Positions 12,687 through 23,400 of a stretch of 64,000 nt of DNA are shown in pieces (positions within the stretch are counted from its first letter, which is position 1; each line of letters begins with the position of its first letter). The stretch is from Morella rubra (Eukaryota > Streptophyta > Magnoliopsida > Fagales > Myricaceae). Under the pieces are notes generated by a model. That model worked only from the letters and a program-made list of their open reading frames with translations, did not search any database and was not told the DNA's origin. Location of the stretch: the NCBI GenBank assembly GCA_003952965.2, contig CM025852.1, forward strand, positions 21,640,307 through 21,704,306. The letters run 5' to 3'. The translations under genes and the position numbers were made by a program.

Positions 12687-12783
12687 ATTCATTAAATAAA
12701 AACTTCCAATGCCTTGCAAACTACTCTAATAAACAGGCCCTTTGCTGAGACGCCCATTTCATCTCCCTCTCCTCTCCCTGTCA

Positions 12784-13788
12784 ATGGAAGATCAAACCCC
12801 AAAACTTCCGATGGCAGAAACAGGCAAGGTTATCAGAAAATCAGTCTACACTTTCCTTCGAAGCTACGATTACTTCACCTCCGCCGCTGCTCTCCTCGCC
12901 TTCCCCTTCTCTGCTGCAGTTCTTCTCTCACAAGCTTATGTCCCCTCTTCTCCGTCGCTTCTACCAACCATATACAACCGCCTGAAAACTCTATTTGATG
13001 CTGCAGGCTTTCCTCCCTCTTCAGAGTTCTTTGGCATTCTTAACCAGAAGCTTTCTCAAACAATCTTTTCCACCATCCTTACACTTCCTTTTACCCTTAC
13101 CTTCCTCCTCATAGCGAAAGCAACTATAATTCAAGCTCTCAAACAAAAGAAACCAGCATTGCCACCTTCCTTCTCTTCAGTGGTTACCCTCTACAGTCCA
13201 CTCCTTCTCACCCACATATGCAACTCATTCTTGATCCTCTCTGCGAACGCAACAGTCTTCTCTCTTCTCTTCTTTGCCTTTAATTTTCTTGAAGGTTTTG
13301 GTTTCTCTTCTCCCAACTGCATCCTCTTCTTGTCAGCGGCCGGGGCTGTGCTCTACTCCATTATTCTGGCCAATTCCCTTGTAGTATGCAACTTGGCGTC
13401 CGTTTTATCGGGCATGGAACGAAGGGGGGGCTTCACGGCAATCCTCAAGGCTTGTGTTTTAATGCGAGGAAGAGCTTCAACAGCGCTGTCCGTGGCATTG
13501 CCCATCAATCTGGCCCTGGCCGCTATTGAAGCCTTGTTCCAATTCCGGGTTGTGAGAGCCTATCATTTTGCTGGAAAGCTAGGCATGTCCACGGCTTTAG
13601 AGGGAATTTTCATTGCTTACTTGTACTCCATTTTCGTTGCTCTTGATACCATTGTGAATTGCATGTTCTTCAAAAGCTGCAAGACATATTCTTGGACAGA
13701 GCAGAAAGGTAGGCACTCTTGCCGGAGAGAATTTGCAGAGGAAGACAGCGATGGTTACGTCAGCTTGACTATGGAAGAGCTTCCATAA
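12784..13788 (+). CDS. Plant multi-pass membrane protein of unknown function (intact copy A)
   Basis: An intronless frame of 334 residues from ATG 12784 to TAA 13786-13788. The frame is open further upstream, but 12784 is the first in-frame ATG. A hydrophilic N-terminus (about 30 residues) is followed by roughly six hydrophobic segments, near residues 31-52, 93-115, 131-170, 185-210, 240-258 and 278-302. The short acidic C-terminus ends YVSLTMEELP. I recognise the general type, a plant-specific multi-pass membrane protein without a named domain, but no function. Gly-rich stretches inside hydrophobic segments suggest packed helices. It is the only full copy here: its last half is repeated at 29731-30209 and its last ~100 bp, inverted, at 16567-16674. 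Copy B differs at roughly 2% of positions, so the duplication is fairly young. Confidence 0.8.
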   Translation: MEDQTPKLPMAETGKVIRKSVYTFLRSYDYFTSAAALLAFPFSAAVLLSQAYVPSSPSLLPTIYNRLKTLFDAAGFPPSSEFFGILNQKLSQTIFSTILTLPFTLTFLLIAKATIIQALKQKKPALPPSFSSVVTLYSPLLLTHICNSFLILSANATVFSLLFFAFNFLEGFGFSSPNCILFLSAAGAVLYSIILANSLVVCNLASVLSGMERRGGFTAILKACVLMRGRASTALSVALPINLALAAIEALFQFRVVRAYHFAGKLGMSTALEGIFIAYLYSIFVALDTIVNCMFFKSCKTYSWTEQKGRHSCRREFAEEDSDGYVSLTMEELP

Positions 13789-14934
13789 ATTTCAGTGTCA
13801 AATCAAACAGGACCTGGCTTGTTTTCACCGCATGATTTCAGGCAAATAATGTGCATACGCAGAATTGATTTCTGTTGCTTGAAGGAAACCAGGCGACACA
13901 CAGAACATAAAGACCCCCGCATTGGCAGGGTGACCTCAACGAGGTCAAAGATGAAGATAGAAAATTATATTAACTTTTGTTATATTCTTCAATTCAATTT
14001 TTCTATTTTTTGTTTCTTTGGCCTCTTTCTATCATGTACATTGGCCAATGGCCACCTTTACAGAGTGACTCATCCGCACGCTTTGATAATCAACCATACT
14101 TGGGGGTGGGGGTTATGATCCGTAAATATGACATTAAAAGAGAAATGGGAAACGAGTACTTGCATCACCATATATCAAAAGCAGAGCGCGAAGATAATCC
14201 CATTTTGTTGCAGCAATAGCAGTGGTACAGAGGCAATGATGCTTTGCAGAAGAGGTCAGAGAAATCACTGCAGGAAGAACCCAGGTTGGTGTTTTGCAAA
14301 AGCACCAAGGGGAAGCCAACCAAGAAGCTCATCTGATTGCCAAGTGGGCAAGGGAGAACAGGGTGGAAAGCTACAACGTGATCCCTATTGAACTCCTAAT
14401 TCGTGATAAACCTCATGCCCTACCCTGAACTAATTTTGTTGCGTAGAAAAACACACGCACACACACAACGGGACAGAGTCCCCGTGAATTAACTCACAGC
14501 AAATGGCGAAATACAGAGTACCGGATTCCGGCACCAAATAAGACAATACTAATTGGGACAAGCATGCAGAGTAAAGAGGACAAAGATGAAAGAACCTCTG
14601 ACATTTCATGAATGAATATCTTTTGACAGAGAATCAAATGAAAGAGACAAGCAGTAGTTTCCAGTTACACCCTATAATTCGCTATGCTACATTTGGACTA
14701 AGAGCCCGTCTTCTAATACCTCTTTCTGAACCTGACACCTATACAATATACTTTGTGACGGGTTCCTATAAAATCCTCAACTAGAAGAGGAGGACAAATA
14801 ACTAATTTTATGTTACAAGAGAAAGAATGGACTCTGAAGCTTTGTACAATGGTTCATGATACAGTTGGACTGTGTGCTTACAATCCCCAATGCATCTGCT
14901 CTGGCGTCAAAAAAATATGCCCAATGAATGGTGG
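13789..14934. other. 3' flank of the membrane-protein gene, duplicated segment X (copy A)
   Basis: Non-coding flank that recurs nearly identically in copy B (30210-31458) and in part, inverted, in copy C (15871-16566). It carries a decayed RNase H-like fragment (about 14190-14375). Compared with B it lacks about 100 bp near 14535. It ends at 14934, where the sequence jumps to inverted formin-flank DNA. Confidence 0.8.
14190..14375 (+). pseudogene. LINE-type RNase H (RVT_3) C-terminal fragment
   Basis: In one + frame this reads AEEVREITAG... and ends with GEANQEAHLIAKWA, the usual C-terminal end of the RNase H domain in plant LINEs (pattern REAN-x-AH-x-x-AKWA). Stops upstream and the lack of any reverse transcriptase show that it is a remnant. 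It recurs in copy B and inverted in copy C. Confidence 0.55.
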
Positions 14935-15030
14935 AGGTGATGAATCAGCTTGTCCAGCCTCATTTTGAGAGGGAACTCCGTAATCTTGGTCCAGTTTTTC
15001 ATTACTGAATAGGTTTCCACTTCTACCATT
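14935..15030. repeat. Copy C block 1: inverted copy of formin 3'-flank
   Basis: Reverse complement of about 31451-31546, including the stretch that reads NEKLDQDYG on one strand. It is joined on the left to copy A with a few bases of shared sequence (TGG) and on the right to formin intron sequence. Confidence 0.8.
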
Positions 15031-15870
15031 TGTTGAGATGATATCAATGTATTCTTTCATACACTATCTAATGGTGTGAAGTGTTTATAAGATTGTCTTC
15101 TCATCCTCCCGTGGTGGACAGGGTAGAAATGCAGCTGCACTTTCACTATATTTTGGTGAGGATCCTGCCCGCTGCCCATTTGAGCAAGGGAAATTATGGG
15201 CGTAACCTTGAAAATCTGTTTCCATGTGATTGATGGGTCCTCAATCAGGACTTTTTGGCTTTCCTTCAAGTTGATAGAGTAGAGCAATTACTTGTTCCTT
15301 GGTGATTTGACGTATAATGTTTGTCTAGATAGAGTTTAAATGTCACCTTCTGCAGAATTAAATGATTGAATGTCTCGGATGTACCTTGGGGAATTTATCT
15401 CTTTTCTCTGTTGGAGTACACGTTTTTGAGATTTAGCATTAGAGGGAATCTGACGCCAAATCCTCTAGGAAATGCCAATTTCGTTAAGTAGATTTCTAGT
15501 GGAGACAAGTGAAAGATGGAAGAAAGTATCTCAAGACTAATAAGGATTCAATATCACTGATGTACCTGAATACAAACGCCTGTACAGATCCCTTGGCAGA
15601 AACTTAAAGAGCAGTCAAAATGAAAAATAATAGTGGAGGAGGTGGGAATGGAACGGAGTTTTATAATACTCCAACTATGCTAGTATATTGGTTTATACCT
15701 TGATATTATTTTTCTTTCAATTTTTGTCTTCTAGTTTCTTTCCATGCTCCTTTTCTAAAAGAGAGGTTGTGCTGGGGGATTCAGGAGAATCAAAGCGAAT
15801 GTGGTCTTTGTTTGGACTCTGTGCTAATGGTTATACTAAAAGCTGCATTAATAAATGCAGTTACTACAAC
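15031..15870 (+). pseudogene. Copy C block 2: inverted duplicate of formin introns 15-16 and exon 16
   Basis: Reverse complement of about 32063-33030. 15122-15188 is a copy of formin exon 16 ([19 protein letters not shown]), now on the + strand, and the block ends about 9 bp into exon 17. After the exon copy the donor reads GG instead of GT. It lacks the poly(T)GATAAGTA insertion found in the original at 32525, so it preserves the empty site. It is a non-functional gene fragment. Confidence 0.85.
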
Positions 15871-16674
15871 GGCAGCCGGAATCCGGTGCTCTTTATTTCG
15901 CCATTTGTGTGTGTGCGTGTGTTTTTCTACGCAACAAAATTACTTCAGGGGGGGGCATGAGGTTTATCACGAGTTATGAGTTCAATAAAGATTACGAACG
16001 TTGGAATGTAGCTTTCCACCATGTTCTCCCCTGCCCACTTGGCAATCAGATGAGCTTGTTGGTTGGCTTCCCCTTGGTGCTTTTGCAAAACACCAACCTG
16101 GGTTCTTCCTGCAGTGATTTCTCTGACCTCTTCTTCAATGCACCATTGCCTCTGTACCAGTGCTACTGCTGCAACAAAATGGGATTACCTTCGCGCTCTA
16201 CTTTTGATATATGGTGATGCAAGTACTCGTTTCCCATTTCTCTTTTAATGTCATATTTACGGATCATAACCCCCACCCCCACGTATGGTTGATTATCAAA
16301 GCGTGCGGATGAGTCACTCTTAAAGGTGGCCATTGGCCAATGTACATGATAGAAAGAGGCAAAGAAAATAGAAAAACTGAATTGAAGAATATAGCGAAAG
16401 TTAATATAATCTTCTATCTTCATCTTTGACCTAGTCGATCACCCTGCGGTTCTTTATGTTCTGTATGTCGCCTGGTTTCCCTTCAAGCAACAGAAATCAA
16501 TTCTGCGTATGCACATTATTTGCCTGAAATCATGCGGTGAAAACAAGCCAGGTCCTGTTTGATTTGACACTGAAATTAATGGAAGCTCTTCCATAGTCAA
16601 GCTGACATAACCATCCCTGTCTTCCTCTGCAAATTCTTTCCGGCAAAAGTGCCTACCTTTCTGCTTTGTCCAAG
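15871..16674 (-). pseudogene. Copy C block 3: inverted 3' end of the membrane-protein gene and its flank
   Basis: Reverse complement of segment X (30112-30924 in copy B; about 13690-14530 in copy A). On the minus strand 16674-16567 encodes the last ~35 residues of the membrane protein (WTKQKGRHFCRKEF-like), and the stop codon equivalent is changed to TTA. The copy is cut at 16674 by the Copia element. Confidence 0.85.
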
Positions 16675-17627
16675 TGAAAAACCTAGTTTAGACTCTAACT
16701 TCACCTAGAGGAGGGGTGAATAGGTGAAATCTAAAAATTAACGAATTCAATATCAATTTTAAAACAAGTTCTAAAATTGATCAGTCTAGATATATCAATC
16801 AATCAACACAATCATCAAATCAATAAATCAACTTGTAAAGAAATTAATCAAACACACAAAGAGAGAGATTTGATGACGAAGTGGAAAACCTTTGAAAAAC
16901 CATTCAAAGGAAAAACCACTCCGGGCTAGCAGCCACCCGAAATCCACTAAGAAGAAAACCTTACAACAGTGATTCAGACACGGGCAACCCCAGTTGCTTG
17001 ACTCTGACAACCCTGATGTAATAATCTAAGCACCTGCTTAGATCTGCTCCAAGCGGCATTCACCTCAACCTTTGAGGTTCTTCTTAAGGATCTTCACGAA
17101 CAACCTTGTTCTTCAACACACCTTCAACACTATGAAGGAAACAAAGCAATTTGATTGAAGAATAGAGAAAAACTCAATAACTTGAAGCACTAAATCTTCT
17201 AGGGTTTTTCTCTCAAGGGAGGGGGCAGCAAAAACTCTCAAAGGAAGCCTATATATCACGTTCTAGTTGGCCTCTCACGAACCCTAGTAGGGTTTCAAAA
17301 ATCATCCACAAGGAAATCCCAAAAATCTAGCAATTTTTGAAATTCGCCGGAAGTCGCTCGAGCGTCGGTCGAGCGCTCGTCGAACGTGATGTCTCTGTAT
17401 GAAAAATTCTTAAGGACGCTCGAGCGCCGGTCGAGCGCTAGTCGAACGTGATGTCTCTGTATGAAAATTTTCAAGGCCGCTCGAGCACTTGTTGAACGCT
17501 GGTTGAACGTGAATAAGACTTTGGACAGATCATTGACTCTAACTCTTGAACAAATGTGCGGACCAAATTACAACTCAATCAAGACATATTTTGACACGGA
17601 ATGATGCCAAAACAAAATACCCTAACA
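16675..17627 (-). repeat. Copia 3' LTR (left, complete)
   Basis: About 953 bp, TG...CA bounded, matching 26262-27033. It contains about 65-bp tandem units centred on GCTCGAGC palindromes (17351-17500). Confidence 0.9.
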
Positions 17628-18049
17628 AACTCCCCCTTTGGCAATTCCGTGACAAAACCAACATATAACCGAAAATAAAAATAGAAATTTGTCAATCACC
17701 AAGACAAAGATCTGTTTACAATTTGAACCCACCTATGACCTAGACACATGTTCAAGAGTATAAACCGAATACCTGAAATCACAATCTCAAAAAAACCAAG
17801 TGAGAAGGCACAGAGAATATATAAACTGAATGAGAGATTTTCATTTATCAAAAAGTGTGACAACATCAGCATAATATGGAAAATAAAAGTGCAACAAGTA
17901 TCTGAAGTATCTGAGAAGGCTGTACAAGATATGAAATGACTCTCCAATCAGCCTATACAAAATGTAAACTCCCCCTCAACTAATATCAACTCTCTCAACA
18001 AAAAAAAAATACTCAAACTAAAACTACTCCCCCTTTTTGTCAGGAATGG

Positions 18050-20060
18050 ACAAAGGGTCAGTCATCCAAAGGCGGAGTAGAAGCATCAAAAGCAGCAGAA
18101 GAAGAGGGACTGGAAAGCACCACCGTGGCAGGAGAAGAGTGGCTGGAAAGCACTACAGTTCCAGTCGGCGACATAGGAGCAGGCGCAGGAGGATCAGCAA
18201 TCCGGAATCGAGGAGGGCGGAGGATAATCAGCAACCGGAGAAGAATCAGCAGTGGGCACCTCAAACGAAGGGGCAGATGCGCCAGTAGAAGCAGAAGACT
18301 CGGAAGAAGAGGAAATGTCCGACTGCAGAGCATCTGCACCAACGAGAGGGCAAATCAAGCGATGAAGGCGAGAGACCGCTCGGGTATTACGCTCAGTCGC
18401 CCTAGCATGACGCGCAAGGGTGAGAGTGTGACGCTGATGACGCATGACAATCTTAATAAGGTTGACAGATTGAGTGGTAAGGGAAGCAAGCTGATCCATG
18501 ATCAGAGAAAAAAAAGCGGCAATGGAAGGATCCAAGGGAGTCGGAAGCGAGAATGAGAAGGACCGGCTGAAGAGGACGGAATAGAAGGAGGGACAGAAGA
18601 CGAAGGATCATCGGGAGGAACAGAGGCGGAAGCGGTCGCCCGACGGCGTTTAAGATGAGCACGACTCAATGAAAGAGTAGTGGCACCAATAGCCGAAAGA
18701 GTGTCAGGAAATGGACCGTCAGGAGGAAAAGCAATACTATGGGCACGATATAAGCGCTGAATCAAACAAGCATATGAAAGACCCACTTTACTAGAAGTGG
18801 ACTGAAACACTTCTATCATATGCGAGCAGATCACAGAACATATATCAATGGTATCACCTATTAGTAAAGCATATAAAAAATGAACTCGAGTAAGCGAAAT
18901 AGACGAAATAGACGAAAGGTGAGAGCAAGAGGATTAGATTTGTCAGAGCAATGCGACTGACAACATGATTCTCAGCAGAGAAATCAGAAGTGTAGAGAGT
19001 ACCACCTGCATATGGATAAGGGCGACCAAAGAGAATGAGGGACATGGCTTCAAAAGAAGGAGGCTCACGACTAGACTCAACATAAGGGTAAACAGGATCA
19101 GGTACCCTGACAACACCAAAAAGAGAAGCAATAACATCAGGAGAAACCCTGAAGACGTTGACCACGGATAAAGACGGAGAAGCTAAGTGAAGCCTCATCA
19201 ACGTCAAAGAAGTTCGAGTAAAATTCCGAACAAGAAGTTCAGGAGGAACAAGATGAGTGAGATCCTGAAGAAAAGGATCCCAATGACAAGACGTAAAATG
19301 AGAAGACACAGTCGCAACGGGAAGCTCAGCAAGGAGAACCTCACGTTCAACAATGACTTTGCAATTGTGAAAAGTGGAATGAAAAGCTCGGAAGCACGAG
19401 CATCCACAAAACGAGAAGCATCAAAAAGGCGTGGTTTAGACTTACGAGGCACTTTAGTAGGTTTTGAGGATCTACCAGCGGGTTGCTTACGCTTCACCAT
19501 CTGAGAAATAAAAACACAAGACACGGTCAAAGGTCGAGTAACATCAAGAAGACCAAAAGTGTAAGATACTGCCCTTGAAGAGATAGCGTGAATGCAAATG
19601 AAGAGATAGCGTGAATGCAATGCCATAAAAGATAACTTAACAATAGCAGTAAACACACATGAAGCAAAGAGAAAGTAACAGCAACTAATAAGCAAAAAAA
19701 AATCGATCAACTAATCAGCCAAGGAATGAAAAGAAATGGATGACAAACAAGCAAAGAGATAGCAAAATATAGGGCAAGAAATTGAACAACCAATCAACCA
19801 TAATATCACATGAGAAACCGCACAAATGAGTCAAGAAAATCGAGTGAAGCATTTAAAAAAACATGTAGCGGGCAAAAAATAAAAAGAACGAGCGAAGAGT
19901 GCCATATGCGAAAGATTTAGCCCAAATACAAGCAAAAGAAAGAAAGGAGATGAGTACAAGAACAATATAGCAGAAAACCAAAAACAAATACAAGCAATCA
20001 CCAATTCAAACACAAACCGAAAACCCCAAACATACAACCAGAAAAATAACGAAAAACGAA
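18050..20060 (-). other. Post-pol region of the Copia element (possible envelope-like ORF remnant)
   Basis: Open stretches on the minus strand between RNase H and the 3' LTR include a basic segment KRKQPAGRSSKPTK and Ser/Pro-rich stretches. Position and composition fit the extra ORF of SIRE-type Copia elements, but no diagnostic motif could be read. It is decayed. Confidence 0.45.
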
Positions 20061-20269
20061 GAGAAAATTACCTTGAATAGAGAAGAGAACAAGTTTTTGA
20101 TGAGAAGAATGCAAACCCACGGAAAAAGTTGGGAGAAGAGTGAAGAATCACACGAGAATGGAGAAGAGAGGAGCCGCGGGAGAGGAAAAAGAAAGGAAAA
20201 GAAGGAGAAAAAAACAGAGGAAGAGAGGAAAATAACCGCCCCTTTTGGTTTTTTTAAAAAATAGACACA

Positions 20270-20425
20270 TGCGCTCGAGCGCGTGTCAAACGAGACTCAA
20301 ACGTAAAGTCTCTGTAACGGGAGAGACAAGAGCGCTCGAGCGTCTCTTAAGCGAAGGTCAGACGAAAAGTCTCTGGAATAAAAACAAACATGAGCGCTCG
20401 AGCGATGTCGAACGAAGTCAACGAA
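20270..20425. repeat. GCGCTCGAGCG palindrome repeats inside the Copia element
   Basis: Three copies of a GCGCTCGAGCG core spaced about 60-65 bp apart, followed by AAGTCTCTGTAA/AAGTCTCTGGAA-like sequence. They echo the CTCGAG units of the LTR. Confidence 0.8.
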
Positions 20426-23400
20426 GGAGGAAAAATAGAAAAGCACACACCAGAATACTGTAAAAGACTTAGTAATTTTCAGAAAACATGAAACAATAAA
20501 TACTAAACCATCTTATGATCATGAGAAATAATATAGACAAGCAGGTGCTACAAGTCTCTGAGCAGTGTAAACTTCAATGATTTAGAAAATACAAACGACA
20601 CGTGTGTGAAAGACCGCAACAAAATAAGAGAAGCTTAAGACCTTAGTTTTGTGAGGTGGTCACGGCATACCAAAAAGAAACCACTGGTAAAGGAGAACCA
20701 TGACACATCAGGCGAAAGTCAAACCCAATGCCACTAGGACCTGAAGATGCAACTTTGTTGCAATAATTTTTACTCCCCCTGAGTATGAAACATCAATGCA
20801 TAAGAGTTCAAACTTTCTTTGTTCTTTTCTTGACTTGCGGTTCTTTTGCTTTTCTGAGCTTTTCTTTTTTTTTGTTTCGTTTGCCTTTTTCTTTGGAGGT
20901 TCAACTAGTCAGAGGTCAATTCAACCAGATATGCATGGTTCCCTTCACTTGTGATTGCCAACACACAATCTCACACATGCGGTCAAGCATCATCCAATAA
21001 GTTCAGTGTGCATTGTGATAGATATAGTCAAGTAAATATTTTAAAAATCATACCAGTTAGGACCAACCAGAGACGAGAAGCACAACTGACAAGATACATT
21101 ATTTATCAGACACAAGTTGAAGGAGTATTGAAAGTTTCATGCACAAAAATGACTATATGTCCAATAAGTATAAAAGATAGTACCAATCAGTTAAACCAAC
21201 CAACGAGCGACACAACCTCCTCTTTTTTTTTTTTTTTTTCTTAAAAAAAAAAAAGACACACACAATAAAGAAGTAAACGAAAAAAAAAAGAAGGAAAACG
21301 AAAAACACAAACAAAACAAATAACAAATGAGAATGCAAAATGATGCAACTCAAGGGACAGCACAAACACCAATGGCTTTCCTGAGAAACTCAAACCTGAG
21401 ACCATCCAATGGTTTGGTGAAAATATCTGCCAATTGATTCTCAGTAGATATGTGCTCTAAGGAAATAGTCCGAGATTCCACAAGATCACGAATGAAGTGA
21501 TGACGAATGTCGATATGCTTGGTTCGAGAGTGCTGAACAGGATTCTTAGATATGTTTATCGCACTAGTGTTGTCACAGAACACTGTCATGCAATCTTGTT
21601 CTATACCATAGTCCTTAAGCATCTGTTTCATCCAAATCAATTGAGTGCAACAACTACCTGCGGCAATATATTCAGCTTCGGCAGTAGATAAGAAATTGAG
21701 TTTTGTTTCTTACTCATCCAAGCGACTAGACAGGTTCCTATGTAAAAACATCCACCAGAGGTGCTTTTTCTATCATCAGCGTTACCAGCCCAGTCAGCAT
21801 CAGAATAACCAGCTAAGTCTATATTAGTGTCCCTGGAATACCAGATTCCATAATCTACAGTACCATTAACATATCTAATGATACGTTTGACAGCACTCAA
21901 GTGGGATTCTTTAGGATTAGCCTGAAATCTAGCACAAACCCCACACTAAAAGAAATATCAGGACGACTAGCAGTTAAATAGAGAAGACTACCTATCATGC
22001 TTCGATAGAGAGTTTGATCAACGCTTTTCTCAGAAGAATCTGATGCTATCTTCACACTTGTGCTCATGGGAGTCCGGGTATGTTTCTTGCTATCCAATCC
22101 AAAACGCTTGACGAGATTCTTGGCATACTTTGATTGGATATAAATAACCCATCACTAAGTTGTTTAACCTGCAAACCAAGAAAATAATTTAGTTCACCAA
22201 CCATACTCATTTCAAATTCATTTTGCATAGCTTCAGCAAATTTATGGCAAGATTATCAACAGTAGCACCGAAGACTATGTCATCAACATAGATTTGAGCT
22301 ACAGTGATGTCTGTGTCAATGTTCTTGACAAATAGTGTTCGGTCAACTCCTCCTCTCAGAAACCATGATCTAGAAGATAAGTCGTCAACCGATCATACCA
22401 AGCTCGAGGTGCTTGTTTAAGCCATAAAGAGCTTTCTTCAAGCGATACACATGATCGGAAACTTTGGATCGACAAACCCCTTGGGTTGTTCAACATATGC
22501 CTCTTCTTGAAGAACACCATTCAAGAAGGCACTCTTGACATCCATCTGATATAACTTAAAATTCATGAAGCAAGAGATAGCAAGTAAAATACGTATTGAC
22601 TCTAATCGAGCAACTGGAGCAAAAGTTTCATCGAAATCAATACCTTCCACTTGTGTATATCCTTGAGCAACTAACCTTGCCTTGTTATGGGTGATGGTAC
22701 CATTCTCATCTGTCTTGTTTTTGAAGATCCACTTGGTACCGATAACATTTGTATCTGCAGGTCTAGGAACTAAATACCACACATCATTTCGAACAAATTG
22801 ATTTAATTCCTCATGCATAGCATTAATCCAAAAATCATCTTGAAGAGCTTCTTCAACCTTCTTAGGTTCAATTTGAGAAACATAACTAGTGTAAGTCAAA
22901 TTACTTAACACTTTTCTTCTCAATCTCATTCCCTCATTGAGATCACCAATTATGTTTTCTTTAGGGTGATTTAACTAACCCTAGAAGATGGTTCCTTGCT
23001 AGTAGGAACTTCAGAATCAGAGAATACATCAGTGTCTCCTGTAGAATCACATGCATTTTCAACAGATGAATGTTCTTCATTCTCGTTATCTTTAGAATCA
23101 ACTGAAGCATCATCCACCACAACATTAATGGACTCCATAACAGTAAGAGTACGAGTATTATACACACGAAGGGCTCTACTGTTTGAAGAGTAACCTAAGA
23201 AAATTCCTTTGTCACTCTTTGTATCAAATTTAGCAGTGTTTTCTCTATCCCGAAGAATATAACAAGTACTGCCAAAAACTTTGAAATATTTAACGGTAGG
23301 TTTCTTACCTTTCCATAATTCATATGGAGTCTTGTTCATACCTGGTCTGAGGTAGACACGATTGATAATGTGACAAGCAGTGTTGATTGCTTCACCCCAA

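Larger units (their letters stand above)
8780..12783. other. Gene-free region with 3' UTR, repeats and promoter of the next gene
   Basis: About 8780-9000 is the receptor-kinase 3' UTR. The rest has no convincing gene. It contains a 15-bp tandem duplication (10069-10098), a roughly 185-bp direct duplication (11194-11568), a poly(C) tract (about 11921-11940), a TA run (12271-12289), pyrimidine-rich stretches (12070-12110) and a GA run (12659-12686) just before the next gene. Confidence 0.6.

Noticed and set aside
12742-12783. Longer N-terminus for the membrane protein
   Set aside because: It would need a non-ATG (TTG) start. The first in-frame ATG is 12784.
14134-14319. Minus-strand open frame (MASPWCFCKTPTWVLPAV...) kept in all three X copies
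   Set aside because: It is the antisense shadow of the RNase H-like remnant. It recurs only because the DNA segment was duplicated.
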